DNA of 64,000 bases, taken from Kutzneria buriramensis. Its GTDB lineage: Bacteria > Actinomycetota > Actinomycetes > Mycobacteriales > Pseudonocardiaceae. Below, in pieces: positions 25,832-34,921 of the stretch; the stretch's first letter is position 1, and each line of letters opens with the position of its first letter. The notes below the pieces were generated by a model, which worked only from the letters and a program-made list of their open reading frames with translations, had not been told where the DNA came from and searched no databases. The stretch is taken from the NCBI RefSeq assembly GCF_003387475.1, contig NZ_QUNO01000008.1:310001-374000 (forward strand), in the 5' to 3' direction. The position numbers were made by a program, and so were the translations under genes.

Positions 25832-26330
25832 CTCGACCCCATGTCGCGGTGTGGCCAAAGAGTTTTCCCTCTCGTTCAATAGCCTTCCACCTCGTTCAAT
25901 GCTGTGGACCGCCGATCGGCGCAACGGCGCGCTGCTATCGCTAATCCCGACGTGTCAAGCGGGTCGTCGAAATCGGACACGACAGTGACGCATTGTGGCC
26001 ATGCCGACGGGGCAATGCCGCGGAATCAAGGTTCCGTCGGTGCCGGAGTTCGTCGGACCCGCAGAAGCCCAGCCAGGAAGCGCATGCGAGATTCGGGCTT
26101 ACTCCGTTCGGATTCACTCATCGCTTCCCGGTCGAATCACTCGATCGCATCACACTCGATGGTGGGCTGCTGCCGACGGCAGGAATTCGGAATCTTCTCC
26201 GAAGACCTCTCGGCAGTTCGAGGTCGAACCGAGAACAACCCCTCGAATGCTTGACGGGCCTCGTCAAAGCGGAGCTTTGCGGGTTGTTTCTACCGCGGGG
26301 GTGCCAGGCCCTGGGGGACAGCATGTGACA
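25832..26330. other. About 500 bp without a supportable gene, lower GC than surroundings
   Basis: Apart from the ArsR upstream repeats, no frame shows actinobacterial codon bias or a ribosome site with a credible protein. Base composition is visibly less GC-rich than the flanks, and a short CAAAGC-GGA-GCTTTG hairpin is present near 26264-26278. It looks like decayed or imported DNA. Confidence 0.6.
25860..25920. promoter_or_regulatory. ArsR-gene upstream region with two 20-bp repeats; right inverted-repeat arm
   Basis: Read on the minus strand it has ATTGAACGAG twice (25891-25900 and 25871-25880), embedded in an imperfect 20-bp tandem repeat, then GGGAAAACTC. It lies 29-89 bases before the ArsR-type start and mirrors 24664-24704. 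A role as an autoregulatory operator is inference. Confidence 0.55.
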
Positions 26331-27806
26331 TCAAGAGGCGCCCACGAGGAGGGGGATGATCAGGGCGATCAACACCGTGAAGACCCACATGGCGGGGGCG
26401 GCGCCGCGGATCTGGTCGCGGCGGGCGACGGCGCGTTCGGCGGCGGCCTTGCTGCGGGTCTGCCACCACGGGTTGGCGCGCGCCTCGAGCCGGTGGTAGA
26501 CGGCGCCCAGCGCCGCGCCGTAGGCGAGATGTCCGACGAGGGAAGGGAATCCGGCGGCGATGCCGGCGGCGCTCCAGTCGGTGGGGGTGCCGGTGAACAG
26601 CGGCAGCAGGGTCAGATTGCCCAGCACCCACCAGAAGAAGCCGTACGACAGGCCCCAGCCGATGCCGGACGTCAGGTCGAAGCTGCGGCGGCGGAACAGC
26701 ACGGCGTAGGAGACGCCGAGGATCTGGGCGATCACCATGTGCACGACGAACCCGGCGACGGGGGACTGGGAGCCGATCATCCTTGCCACCAGAGGGAATT
26801 CGCCGACGGCGACCATCACCACGGTGAACACCAGGCCGCCGGCGAGGCCGGACAGGGCGCCGTAGCCGAGCGCCAGCAGCCCGCGCCGGCCGGCGGCGTC
26901 GGCGCGCACGAGCCGGATGTCGTCGGTGAACAGCACCTTCGCCAGCAGCCCGAGCCATGTGTACAGCACCGCGACGCCGGCCCCGAGCAGCACGTACGCC
27001 GGCATGAGGTGGGCATCCGCGGCGGCGGACTTCTGCGACCAGTCGAGGGTTACGTCGAACAGCAACGGTTCCACCGTCAGCGCGGCGAAGACCCACCACG
27101 CGAAACCGTAGACGGTGCCGCGGATGAGGGCGGGCCCGGTGCTTTCCGGCGAGAACAGCAGCGCGTAGCCGGCGCCGGCGATGAGCCCCTCCCACGGCAG
27201 ACCGAGCGCCAGCCCGATGGCCAGACCGGCGACCAGCCCGCGCAGGATCTCGGAGCGGGACGGCCGGTGCCACAACGGATCCGTGTCCTGCTGGAGCACA
27301 ACGAACGCGATGCCGGTGACGGCCCCGTACAGCAGATGCCCCATCAGACTGGGGAGCAACGCCTGCGCGCCGGCAAGGTTCCAGGCAACCGGCTTGCCGA
27401 GCAGCAGCGGCAACAAGGTTTGCGGGCCGAGGAACCACCAGAACGCGCCGTAGATCAGGCCCCAGAACACGGTCTCGCCGGCTCGCGGCCGCTGCCGGGC
27501 CATCAGCAGCAGCCCGAATCCGGCGCCGAGGATCGTGGCGATCACCATGTGCACGGCCAGACCCACGACCACGTTGTCGGTGTGCACGATGGAGGCGGCG
27601 GTGGCCAGCTGGCCCTGGATCGCCATGGTGGCGCCGAAAGCCGCGCCGCCGGCGAGCCCGGCCAGCGCGCCGGAGATCATGGCGTCGCGGGCCCGCATCG
27701 ACCCGGCCGGGATCGGCGCGACCGGGTCGGCCTCGGCCGGAGCCGGAACGGGGCTGCCAGCCTTCTCTTCACTGATACCAGTGGCCGGCGCGTCGAGCTC
27801 GCTCAT
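26331..27806 (-). CDS. Multi-pass membrane protein with three internal repeats
   Basis: 491 residues. After a 45-residue acidic, Pro/Ala-rich N-terminus there are about twelve membrane helices in three related blocks. Blocks 1 and 3 share LAGL(A)GG, VHMVIA-ILG, YG-FWW-LG, TLLPL, PSL-GHL-YGA in the same order; block 2 shares the AWWVFAALTVEPLL portion. The same domain occurs at the N-terminus of the adjacent NDH-2, so the two proteins probably work together in the membrane. The start ATG overlaps the NDH-2 stop (ATGA). Function unknown. Confidence 0.85.
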   Translation of the reverse strand: MSELDAPATGISEEKAGSPVPAPAEADPVAPIPAGSMRARDAMISGALAGLAGGAAFGATMAIQGQLATAASIVHTDNVVVGLAVHMVIATILGAGFGLLLMARQRPRAGETVFWGLIYGAFWWFLGPQTLLPLLLGKPVAWNLAGAQALLPSLMGHLLYGAVTGIAFVVLQQDTDPLWHRPSRSEILRGLVAGLAIGLALGLPWEGLIAGAGYALLFSPESTGPALIRGTVYGFAWWVFAALTVEPLLFDVTLDWSQKSAAADAHLMPAYVLLGAGVAVLYTWLGLLAKVLFTDDIRLVRADAAGRRGLLALGYGALSGLAGGLVFTVVMVAVGEFPLVARMIGSQSPVAGFVVHMVIAQILGVSYAVLFRRRSFDLTSGIGWGLSYGFFWWVLGNLTLLPLFTGTPTDWSAAGIAAGFPSLVGHLAYGAALGAVYHRLEARANPWWQTRSKAAAERAVARRDQIRGAAPAMWVFTVLIALIIPLLVGAS

Positions 27807-29500
27807 CGTGCCCTCACCTTCGAGCGGCGCGGCGCGGCCGACGTGACCACGATGTCCCGGGGGAACACCAGATCCAGCGTCCAGTCGAACAGCACCCGCA
27901 GTCGCTTCTCCACTCCAGGCAGCTTGGACAGGTAGATCCCCCGCCACAGCAGCCACGCCACGAGCCCGGCGAACCGCCGGCCCCGGATCTCGGCGGCGGC
28001 GGTCCGATGCCCCAACGCCACCAGCACGCCCACGGTCCGGAACCGGAACTCCAGCGGCGAACGGCCGGCGACAACGAGAGCGACGTTGTCGGCGACGGCC
28101 TTGCCCTGGCGGAGAGCATGTTGCGCGGTGGGCGGGTAGAACTCGCCTTCCCGCAACGGATCGGGGATCCGCGCGCAGTCGCCGACGGCCCACACGTCCT
28201 CCAACCCGATGGCCCGCAGCGAGGTGTCGGTGGCGAGGTCGGGGATCAGCGGCGTGGGCTTGTTGCCGGCGGTCCACACGAACGTGCGGGTGGGGATCAG
28301 CTCGTCGTTCCCCAACCGCACCAGGTCCTCGGCGGCCTCGGTGACCCGCATGTTCAGCCGGTGCTCGATTCCCCGCGCCGCCAGGCGTTCCATCGAATAC
28401 GCCGCGAGCTCTGGCCCCAGCTCGGGCAGGATCCGCTCGCCGGCGTGCACCAGCACGAACCGCGGCTCGTCGGGGGCGATCCCGGGGTAGTAGTGCGACA
28501 CGCCGTGCACGAGGTCGAACAGCTCGGCGACGGTCTCGGTGCCGGCGAATCCCGCGCCGGCCACGACAAACGTCAGCAGCTCGCGGCGGGTGCGCGGATC
28601 GGTCTCCCGGTCGGCGGCCTCCAGCATGAGCAGCACGTGGTTGCGCAGCTCGATGGCGTCGGCGAGATTCTTCAACGGGAACGAGTGCTCGTCGATGCCG
28701 GGCAGCCCGAACGTGTGCGGCACGGAGCCGACGGCGAGCACGAGATGGTCGTAGCGCAGGGATTCCCCGGAATCCAGCACGACCTCGCGCACCGCCGGAT
28801 CGATCCGGTCGACGCGGCCGTAGAGGAAAGTGGTGTGCGCGGCGGCGGAGCGGATCGGGGCGCTGATGTGCGCCGGCTCCAGGGCCCCGGACGCGACCTC
28901 CGCGAGCATCGGCGTGAACAGCAGGAAGTTGGAGTCGCTGACCAGCGTCACATCGAGCTTCGCCCCGCGCAGCACCAGCTTCTCGAACCGCTGCGCGGCG
29001 CTCACGCCGGCGAACCCGCCGCCCACCACGACAATCCGCGCGCGCTGCTCGGGCCACTGTCGGACGCGTTCCTTCAACGCCCAGGCGCCGGCCAGGAAAT
29101 GCAGCAGGAATCCGGTGAGCCCGCCGTGCAGGATGTCGCCGACGAGCTCCGGATACGTGCGCGCGGCGGACGCCGCCGACCAGGTCGGCAGCTGGCCGTG
29201 CACCAGCGGCTCCACCGTCAGCGAGTACACGAGCCAGCCGAGGGTGCCGAGCAGGACGCCGGCCGAGGCGGTCATCGCCAGGCCCTGCCGCGCGCCGCGC
29301 GCGACGGCCCCCAGCACCACGCCGATGACCAGCGCATATGCGACGAACGTGAGCCAGCCGGGGAATCCCGCCACCATGTGCTGCGTGGCCATCAGCACGC
29401 CGACCGGCAGCGCGGCCACCAGCCCGGCGACCGCGCCCCATCCGAGCGTCATGCGCACCCCCGGGATTACGCGAAAGGACTTCTGGAAGTTCAATCCCAT
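27803..29500 (-). CDS. ndh: Type II NADH dehydrogenase with an N-terminal membrane domain
   Basis: 565 residues. The first about 140 form four hydrophobic helices (including LVYSLTVEPLVHG and ELVGDILHGGLTGFLLHFLAG) related to the repeats of the neighbouring membrane protein. A pyridine nucleotide-disulphide oxidoreductase follows: FAD motif IVVVGGGFAGVSAA, NADH-binding VVAGAGFAGTETVAEL, FAD-contact AVGDCARIPD, quinone-site TAQHALRQGKAVADN, and a C-terminal membrane-associating segment. NDH-2 passes electrons from NADH to quinone without proton pumping. An internal ATG (29452) is an alternative start. Canonical NDH-2 lacks the N-terminal helices. Confidence 0.88.
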   Translation of the reverse strand: MGLNFQKSFRVIPGVRMTLGWGAVAGLVAALPVGVLMATQHMVAGFPGWLTFVAYALVIGVVLGAVARGARQGLAMTASAGVLLGTLGWLVYSLTVEPLVHGQLPTWSAASAARTYPELVGDILHGGLTGFLLHFLAGAWALKERVRQWPEQRARIVVVGGGFAGVSAAQRFEKLVLRGAKLDVTLVSDSNFLLFTPMLAEVASGALEPAHISAPIRSAAAHTTFLYGRVDRIDPAVREVVLDSGESLRYDHLVLAVGSVPHTFGLPGIDEHSFPLKNLADAIELRNHVLLMLEAADRETDPRTRRELLTFVVAGAGFAGTETVAELFDLVHGVSHYYPGIAPDEPRFVLVHAGERILPELGPELAAYSMERLAARGIEHRLNMRVTEAAEDLVRLGNDELIPTRTFVWTAGNKPTPLIPDLATDTSLRAIGLEDVWAVGDCARIPDPLREGEFYPPTAQHALRQGKAVADNVALVVAGRSPLEFRFRTVGVLVALGHRTAAAEIRGRRFAGLVAWLLWRGIYLSKLPGVEKRLRVLFDWTLDLVFPRDIVVTSAAPRRSKVRAR

Positions 29501-29535
29501 CGCGCTGTCGGGGGGCGGGGCAATCCGATCGGCGC

Positions 29536-30534
29536 TTACGAACCGCGAACGGCTTTTGTCAGCAATTCGTAAGAGCGCAGCCGGTCGTTGTGGTCGTGCA
29601 GCATGGTGGTGACCATCAGCTCGTCGGCCTGGGTCTTCTCCAGCAGCTCCTCGACGCCCTTCGCCACCGTGTCCGGGCCGCCGATGATCATCGACCGGGC
29701 CCGGTCCTCGATGAACAACCGCTCCAGGTCGCTGTACTCGTAGGCGGCCGCCTCCTCCGGCGACGGGAAGAGCCCCGGCTTGCCGCTGCGCAGCCGCAGG
29801 AACGACAGCCCGCTCGGCCCGGCCAGGTACCGGGCGTGCTCGTCGTCATCGGCGGCGACGACCGCGGCGGCGACCATCGCGTACGGCTTGTCCAGCACGG
29901 CCGACGGCCGGAAGGCGTCGCGGTAGAGGGCGAGCGCCGGCAGGGTGTTCTCGGCGCTGAAGTGGTGGGCGAACGCGAACGGAATGCCCATCAGACCGGC
30001 CACCTGCGCGCTGTAGCCGGACGACCCCAGCAGCCACAGCGGAGGCTGGTTGCCGGGCGCGTTCACGGCGATGACCTTCTGGTCGGCCGTCGGCTGCTCG
30101 AAGTAGTGCAGCAGCTCGGCCAGCTGCTGCGGGAAGTCGTCCGCGGACAGCGGCGCGGTGCTGCGGCGCAGCGCCTGCGCGGTGACGCCGTCGGTGCCGG
30201 GCGCGCGGCCGATGCCCAGGTCGATGCGGCCGGGGTGGAACGCCTCCAGCGTGCCGAACTGCTCGGCCACCACCAGCGGCGGGTGGTTGGGCAGCATGAC
30301 GCCGCCGGAGCCGACCCGGATCGTGCTCGTCGCCGCGGCCACCTGGCCGATCAGCACCGCCGGCGCCGAGCTGGCGATGCCCGGCATGTTGTGGTGCTCG
30401 GCCAGCCAGTACCGGTGATAGCCGAGGCGTTCGGCGTGGCGGGCCAGGTCGAGGGTGTTCTGGAGCGCCTGGGCGCTGGTCGAGCCCTGCGACACGGGGG
30501 CGAGGTCGAGCACGGAGAGAGGCACGTCGGTCAC
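29536..30534 (-). CDS. LLM class flavin-dependent oxidoreductase (luciferase-like)
   Basis: 332 residues. It begins [20 protein letters not shown] and contains [31 protein letters not shown], both signatures of the MsnO8/YhbW-type luciferase-like monooxygenase subgroup; IGRAPGTD and [12 protein letters not shown] follow. It probably uses reduced FMN or F420; the substrate is unknown. GTG 30534 is chosen because it directly precedes the first beta strand. Co-directional with NDH-2 but separated by 35 bp. Confidence 0.9.
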   Translation of the reverse strand: MTDVPLSVLDLAPVSQGSTSAQALQNTLDLARHAERLGYHRYWLAEHHNMPGIASSAPAVLIGQVAAATSTIRVGSGGVMLPNHPPLVVAEQFGTLEAFHPGRIDLGIGRAPGTDGVTAQALRRSTAPLSADDFPQQLAELLHYFEQPTADQKVIAVNAPGNQPPLWLLGSSGYSAQVAGLMGIPFAFAHHFSAENTLPALALYRDAFRPSAVLDKPYAMVAAAVVAADDDEHARYLAGPSGLSFLRLRSGKPGLFPSPEEAAAYEYSDLERLFIEDRARSMIIGGPDTVAKGVEELLEKTQADELMVTTMLHDHNDRLRSYELLTKAVRGS

Positions 30535-30585
30535 GTCAACGTGCAACGCCGCCCTACCGCGGGGTAATCCCGGGACCGACGGAGG

Positions 30586-31725
30586 TCACATGTGGTGGTG
30601 ATCGGCGTGGTCGTCGGGCGCGCCGCCCATCATGCGCAGCATGTCCCGGCCGCCGCTGCGGAAGAACCGGACCACCAGCACCGCCCCGAGCGCCAGGAAC
30701 ACGATGTTCAGCCATGTCGTGTAGTTCCACGAGATGCCGGCCTCGACCACCCGCGCCGAGCGGTCGGTCGGGGTCAGGCCGGTGACGCCGAACAGCAGCT
30801 CCACCAGGTAACCGGCGCCGACCGCGGCGGCATAGAAGGTGCCGAACACCAGCAGCGCCATCCGGGTGCCGTAGTACTTCCGGTAGATGGTGAGGATCGG
30901 CAGGATCATCAGGTCCGCGAAGACGAACGCGACCACGCCGCCGAAGCTGATGCCGCCGGTCCACAGCACCGCCGCCAGCGGCACGTTGCCGATGGAGCAG
31001 ACGAAGCTGAGGATCGCCACCACCGGGCCGATGATCGGCCCCCAGATCGCGCTCAGCACCGGGTGCCCGGCCAGGAAGAAGCCGCGCCAGAAGTCGTCGG
31101 GCACCCAGGCCGCGACCGCCCCGGCGATCAGCAGGCCGATGACCAGGTCCCGCAGGATCGCCGCCCACTCCATCACGAACACGTGCGAGACCGCGGTGAA
31201 ACCCTCACGGGACAACAACTTCCGGCCGTTGAGCGACATGTCCATCGCCGCGTGGCCCTCCATCGAGCCGGCGATGCCCTTGTCGGCCTGCTCGCGCGCC
31301 TTGGCGACGAGCTGCGAGCGCAGGAACAGCCGGAACAGCAGGGCGAGCAGCACGATCATGATCGGGCCGCCGACGAACTCGGCCACCGTGAACTGCCAGC
31401 CCAGCAGCAGCGCCAGGATCACGCCCAGCTCCACCACCAGGTTGGTGGAGGCGATCTCGAACGCCATCGCGGCGGTGAAGTTCGCGCCCTTGCGGAACAG
31501 GGCGCGGGCCAGCGCGACCGCGGCGTACGAGCACGAGGAGGACGCGGCGCCGAGGCCGGCCGCGATGGTCAGCGACCGGGGCGAGTCGTCGCCGAGCAGT
31601 CTGACCACAGTGGACCGTCGCACCACCGCCTGTACCACCGCCGACAGGGCGAAACCCAGGATCAGCGCCCAGAGTATCTCCCACGTCATGGAGCCCGCCA
31701 TGGCCAACGCATCCACGATGAACAT
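30586..31725 (-). CDS. Permease of the DUF318/YraQ family with His-rich C-terminus
   Basis: 379 residues and about eight to ten membrane helices. Two signature half-repeats are visible: GLGAASSSCSYAAVALARALFRKGA with the Ser/Cys motif, and SFVCSIGNVPLAAVLWTGGISFGGVVAF, both typical of the permease family that includes ArsP-like exporters. The C-terminus ends DDHADHHHM, a likely metal-binding tail. A TACCCCCTGGGGGTA palindrome lies ten bases before the ATG. It may export a metal or metalloid compound, an inference from the tail, operator and family. Confidence 0.85.
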   Translation of the reverse strand: MFIVDALAMAGSMTWEILWALILGFALSAVVQAVVRRSTVVRLLGDDSPRSLTIAAGLGAASSSCSYAAVALARALFRKGANFTAAMAFEIASTNLVVELGVILALLLGWQFTVAEFVGGPIMIVLLALLFRLFLRSQLVAKAREQADKGIAGSMEGHAAMDMSLNGRKLLSREGFTAVSHVFVMEWAAILRDLVIGLLIAGAVAAWVPDDFWRGFFLAGHPVLSAIWGPIIGPVVAILSFVCSIGNVPLAAVLWTGGISFGGVVAFVFADLMILPILTIYRKYYGTRMALLVFGTFYAAAVGAGYLVELLFGVTGLTPTDRSARVVEAGISWNYTTWLNIVFLALGAVLVVRFFRSGGRDMLRMMGGAPDDHADHHHM

Positions 31726-31735
31726 GCGGCGAGCA

Positions 31736-31750
31736 TACCCCCTGGGGGTA
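31736..31750. promoter_or_regulatory. CsoR-like metal-sensing operator
   Basis: A near-perfect G/C-tract palindrome, TACCCCCTGGGGGTA, resembling CsoR-family (DUF156) operators of the form TACCCC-N-GGGGTA. It is located between the permease and the divergent SDR gene. No CsoR gene is nearby. Confidence 0.6.
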
Positions 31751-31786
31751 ATTTCGCCAGTGGGGTGAACCTCTAGGGTGGGCTTC

Positions 31787-32494
31787 ATGAACGATCCAGT
31801 GCTGCTGATCACCGGCGGCTCCAGCGGGCTGGGCGCCGCCACCGCGGCCGCCGCCGCGCGGGCGGGATACCGCCTGGTCCTGACCGCCCGCGGCGTCGAC
31901 CGGCTGACCGACTTCGCCGCTTCCCTCGGCGGCCCCGACCGGGTGCTGGCCCTGCCGTGTGACGTCGGCGACTGGGACTCGGTCAGCGGTGCGGTGGAGC
32001 ACGTCGAGGCGACGTTCGGCCGCCTCGACGCCGTGTTCGCCAACGCCGGCAGCAGTGTGGGCACCTCGTTTCTCGGGACCGGCGGCGAGGATCCTTCGCG
32101 GTGGCGGGAAATGGTCGTCACCAATGTGTGCGGCCCCGCCTACACCGCCCGCGCCGCGCTGCCGGCGCTGGTCCGCAGCGGCGGGCACCTGGTGCTCACC
32201 GGCTCCGCGTCCGGCCGCGGCGTGCGGCCCGGCAGCCTGTACTCGGCGACGAAGTGGGCCGTCACCGGCCTGGCGCAGGCGATCCGCGCCGAATGCGTCG
32301 GCACCGGCGTGCGCGTGACGATCATCCAGCCGGGCCTGGTCGACACCGAGGCGATCCCGGCCGACCGCAAGGCCGATCCGAAGCTGGAGCCCGCCGACAT
32401 CGCCCGGGCGGTGCTCTACGCGCTGGCCCAGCCGTCCACTGTGGACGTCAACGAGATCGTGATCAGGCCGGTCGGGCAGGACCCATTCAAATAG
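31787..32494 (+). CDS. SDR family oxidoreductase
   Basis: 235 residues. TGGSSGLGAAT near the N-terminus, NAGSS, the catalytic Ser in TGSAS and YSATKWA (Tyr-x3-Lys) are all present, followed by the IIQPGLVDTE segment. The C-terminal VNEIVIRPVGQ is typical of the YdfG/clavaldehyde-dehydrogenase-like SDR subgroup acting on hydroxyacids or alcohols. It is divergent from the permease and convergent with the GlxA-type regulator, overlapping its 3' end by eight bases. Confidence 0.9.
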   Translation: MNDPVLLITGGSSGLGAATAAAAARAGYRLVLTARGVDRLTDFAASLGGPDRVLALPCDVGDWDSVSGAVEHVEATFGRLDAVFANAGSSVGTSFLGTGGEDPSRWREMVVTNVCGPAYTARAALPALVRSGGHLVLTGSASGRGVRPGSLYSATKWAVTGLAQAIRAECVGTGVRVTIIQPGLVDTEAIPADRKADPKLEPADIARAVLYALAQPSTVDVNEIVIRPVGQDPFK

Positions 32495-33491
32495 GACGCT
32501 GGCAAGTGAAGCTCTTTCGGTAGGCCAACGGTGAGACACCCACAGCCGCTGACAGGTGCTGGCGCAGCGAGGCGGTGGTGCCGAAGCCGGCGTCGCGGGC
32601 GATCCGCTCGACCGACAGGTCGGTGGACTCCAGCAGCTGCCGGGCCCGTTCCACGCGCTCGCGCAGCAGCCACTGGCCGGGGCTGAGGCCGGTCTCCTCG
32701 CGGAACCGGCGGGTGAAGGTGCGCACGCTCATCTGGGCGTGCCCGGCCAGCCGGCGCAGGTCGACCGGCTGGTCCAGGTGCTCGGACATCCACTGGCGGG
32801 TCGCCGACGTGCCGGCGTCGGCGACCTGCGGCACCGGCCGTTCGATGAATTGCCGCTGCCCGCCGTCCCGCCATGCCGGCACGACCACCCGACGCGCCGC
32901 GTGGTTGGCGACCTCGCTGCCGTGGTCGGTGCGGACGATGTGCAGGCACAGGTCGATGCCGGCGGCAGCGCCGGCCGAGGTCAGCACCTTGCCGTCGTCG
33001 ACGAACAGCACGTCCGGGTTGACGCGCACGTTCGGGTGCAGTTCGGCGAGGTCGTCGGCGTGGATCCAGTGGGTGGTCGCGGTGCGGCCGTCCAGCAGGC
33101 CGGCGGCCGCGAGCACGAACGCGCCCGTGCAGATCGACACCCAGCGGGTGTGCGCCGGCACGGTGTCCAGAGCCGCCTTGAGCTCCGGCGGCAGCACGCG
33201 CGTCTCCATCAGCGGGCCCTCGTACGGGCCGGGGATGACCAGCGTGTCGGCGGTCGCGAGGATCTCCGGGCCGTGGTCGGGGAGCAGGCTGAAGCCGGCG
33301 GTCGTGCGGACCGGGCCGCCGTCGAGCGTGCAGGTCAGCGTCTCGTACAGCGGCCGGCCCGAGGCCAGCGACGCCGAGGTGAACACCCGGGACGCGATGC
33401 TCATGTCGAAGGCCACGACGCCGTCCAGCGCGAGGACCACCACCCGATGCGTCGCCGCCTTCTCTATCAGCATGGCCCGATTCTTGCACAT
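32487..33491 (-). CDS. GlxA family transcriptional regulator (DJ-1/PfpI plus AraC HTH)
   Basis: 334 residues. The N-terminal DJ-1/PfpI-like domain (about 15-190) holds the nucleophile-elbow-like SICTGAFVLAAAGLLDG. The C-terminal AraC domain (about 230-325) has DLRRLAGHAQMSVRTFTRRFREETGLSPGQWL and IARDAGFGTTASLRQHLSAAVGVSP. Two starts are possible: ATG 33491 (after GGGGGTC) or ATG 33473. It is divergent from the MFS transporter with 54 bp between them and probably regulates it. Confidence 0.92.
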   Translation of the reverse strand: MCKNRAMLIEKAATHRVVVLALDGVVAFDMSIASRVFTSASLASGRPLYETLTCTLDGGPVRTTAGFSLLPDHGPEILATADTLVIPGPYEGPLMETRVLPPELKAALDTVPAHTRWVSICTGAFVLAAAGLLDGRTATTHWIHADDLAELHPNVRVNPDVLFVDDGKVLTSAGAAAGIDLCLHIVRTDHGSEVANHAARRVVVPAWRDGGQRQFIERPVPQVADAGTSATRQWMSEHLDQPVDLRRLAGHAQMSVRTFTRRFREETGLSPGQWLLRERVERARQLLESTDLSVERIARDAGFGTTASLRQHLSAAVGVSPLAYRKSFTCQRPI

Positions 33492-33545
33492 AGTGACCCC
33501 CGGGCCACTCGAAAGAGTGGTCGCCGTCGACCAGCATTGCTCCTC

Positions 33546-34814
33546 GTGTTCAAGCTGCATCGGGCCTGGCTGGTCGCCGCCGTCACCTTCGTCGCGCTGG
33601 TCGGCGCGGCCGGATTCCGCGCGACGCCGGGCGTGCTGATGAATCCCCTGCACGACGAGTTCGGCTGGTCGATGGGCACCATCTCGGCCGCCGTCTCCGT
33701 CAACCTCGCCCTGTTCGGGCTCACTTCACCGTTCGCGGCCGCGCTGATGGAACGCTTCGGCATCCGGCGGGTGGTGTCCGTCGCGCTGCTGGTGGTGGCC
33801 GCCGGCAGCGGGCTGACCGTGTTCATGACGTCCAGCTGGGAGCTCATCCTGTGTTGGGGAGTGCTCGTCGGTCTGGGCACCGGCTCCATGGCACTGGCGT
33901 TCGTGGCCACCGTGACCAGCGCGTGGTTCGTCAAGCACCGGGGCGTCGTCACCGGCGTGCTCACCGCCGGCAGCGCGGCCGGCCAGCTGGTGTTCCTGCC
34001 GGTGCTGGCGTCCATCGCCGGCAACGTCGGCTGGCGGGCGGCGGCGCTGACCGTCGCCGGGGCCGCGCTGGTCGTGGTGCCGCTGGTGGCATGGCTGCTG
34101 CGGGACCGTCCCGAGGACGTCGGGCTGCTGGCTCTCGGCGCCACCAAGCCGTCGGTACGGCCGGTGATCACCGTCAGCGCCGGTCGACGGGCCGTCGAGG
34201 TGCTGTTCGCCGCCGCGCGCACCCGTAACTTCTGGCTGCTCGCCGCCGGTTTCGCCATCTGCGGGGCCACCACCAACGGGCTCGTCGGCACCCACTTCAT
34301 CCCGGCCGCGATGGATCACGGCATGGGGGAGACCGCCGCCGCGTCGCTGCTGGCCCTGGTCGGCGTGTTCGACATCGTCGGCACCATCTTCTCCGGCTGG
34401 CTGACCGACCGCCTCGACTCGCGGGTGCTGCTCGGCGCGTACTACGGCCTGCGCGGGCTGTCCCTGTTCGCGCTGCCCAGCCTGTTCGCCGGCACCACCC
34501 ACCCCAGCATGCTGGTGTTCATCGTGTTCTACGGCCTGGACTGGGTCGCCACCGTGCCGCCGACCGTGGCGCTGTGCCGGAAGTACTACGGGGTCAGCAC
34601 CGGGCCCATCGTGTTCGGCTGGGTGTTCGCCTCGCACCAGGTCGGCGCCGCCTTCGCCGCCGTGGCCGCCGGCATCGTGCGGGACCAGCTCGGCAACTAC
34701 GACCTCGCCTGGTACATCGCCGGCATCCTCAGCTGCGGCGCCGCCGTGCTGTCACTGCTCATGCTCGCCACCCGCCGCCGGGTGACGGCCCCTGAACCCG
34801 CACTGGCCGCCTGA
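33546..34814 (+). CDS. MFS transporter
   Basis: 422 residues with twelve predicted membrane helices. The first loop carries the DEFGWSMGTISAAVSVN segment and the second RFGIRRVV; these and the SGWLTDRLDSRVLLG loop are typical of the oxalate/formate antiporter-like and monocarboxylate-type MFS families. GTG 33546 opens the frame. The divergent GlxA-type regulator suggests control by a small metabolite. A very long palindrome immediately follows the stop. Confidence 0.88.
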   Translation: MFKLHRAWLVAAVTFVALVGAAGFRATPGVLMNPLHDEFGWSMGTISAAVSVNLALFGLTSPFAAALMERFGIRRVVSVALLVVAAGSGLTVFMTSSWELILCWGVLVGLGTGSMALAFVATVTSAWFVKHRGVVTGVLTAGSAAGQLVFLPVLASIAGNVGWRAAALTVAGAALVVVPLVAWLLRDRPEDVGLLALGATKPSVRPVITVSAGRRAVEVLFAAARTRNFWLLAAGFAICGATTNGLVGTHFIPAAMDHGMGETAAASLLALVGVFDIVGTIFSGWLTDRLDSRVLLGAYYGLRGLSLFALPSLFAGTTHPSMLVFIVFYGLDWVATVPPTVALCRKYYGVSTGPIVFGWVFASHQVGAAFAAVAAGIVRDQLGNYDLAWYIAGILSCGAAVLSLLMLATRRRVTAPEPALAA

Positions 34815-34917
34815 AACCCCCCGCGAGTCGCGCGCTCAGGCACACCGAATGCAGGTTTCAGGCACATGTGCCTGAAACCTGCATTCGGTGGTTCCCAGAG
34901 CGCGACTCGCGGGGGTT
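34815..34917. terminator. Giant stem-loop between convergent genes
   Basis: The core 34844-34889 is a perfect 46-bp palindrome (half-site ACCGAATGCAGGTTTCAGG...). It is flanked by second arms AACCCCCCGCGAGTCGCGC (34815-) and GCGCGACTCGCGGGGGTT (-34917), which also pair. It could terminate transcription from both the MFS gene and the convergent spermidine synthase gene. Half of it recurs at 43857-43900. Confidence 0.8.
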
Positions 34918-34921
34918 GTCG

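Noticed and set aside
25993-26328. 111-codon open frame in the gene-poor stretch
   Set aside because: Atypical codon bias, no ribosome site, no recognisable motif, and overlapping alternative frames are equally open.
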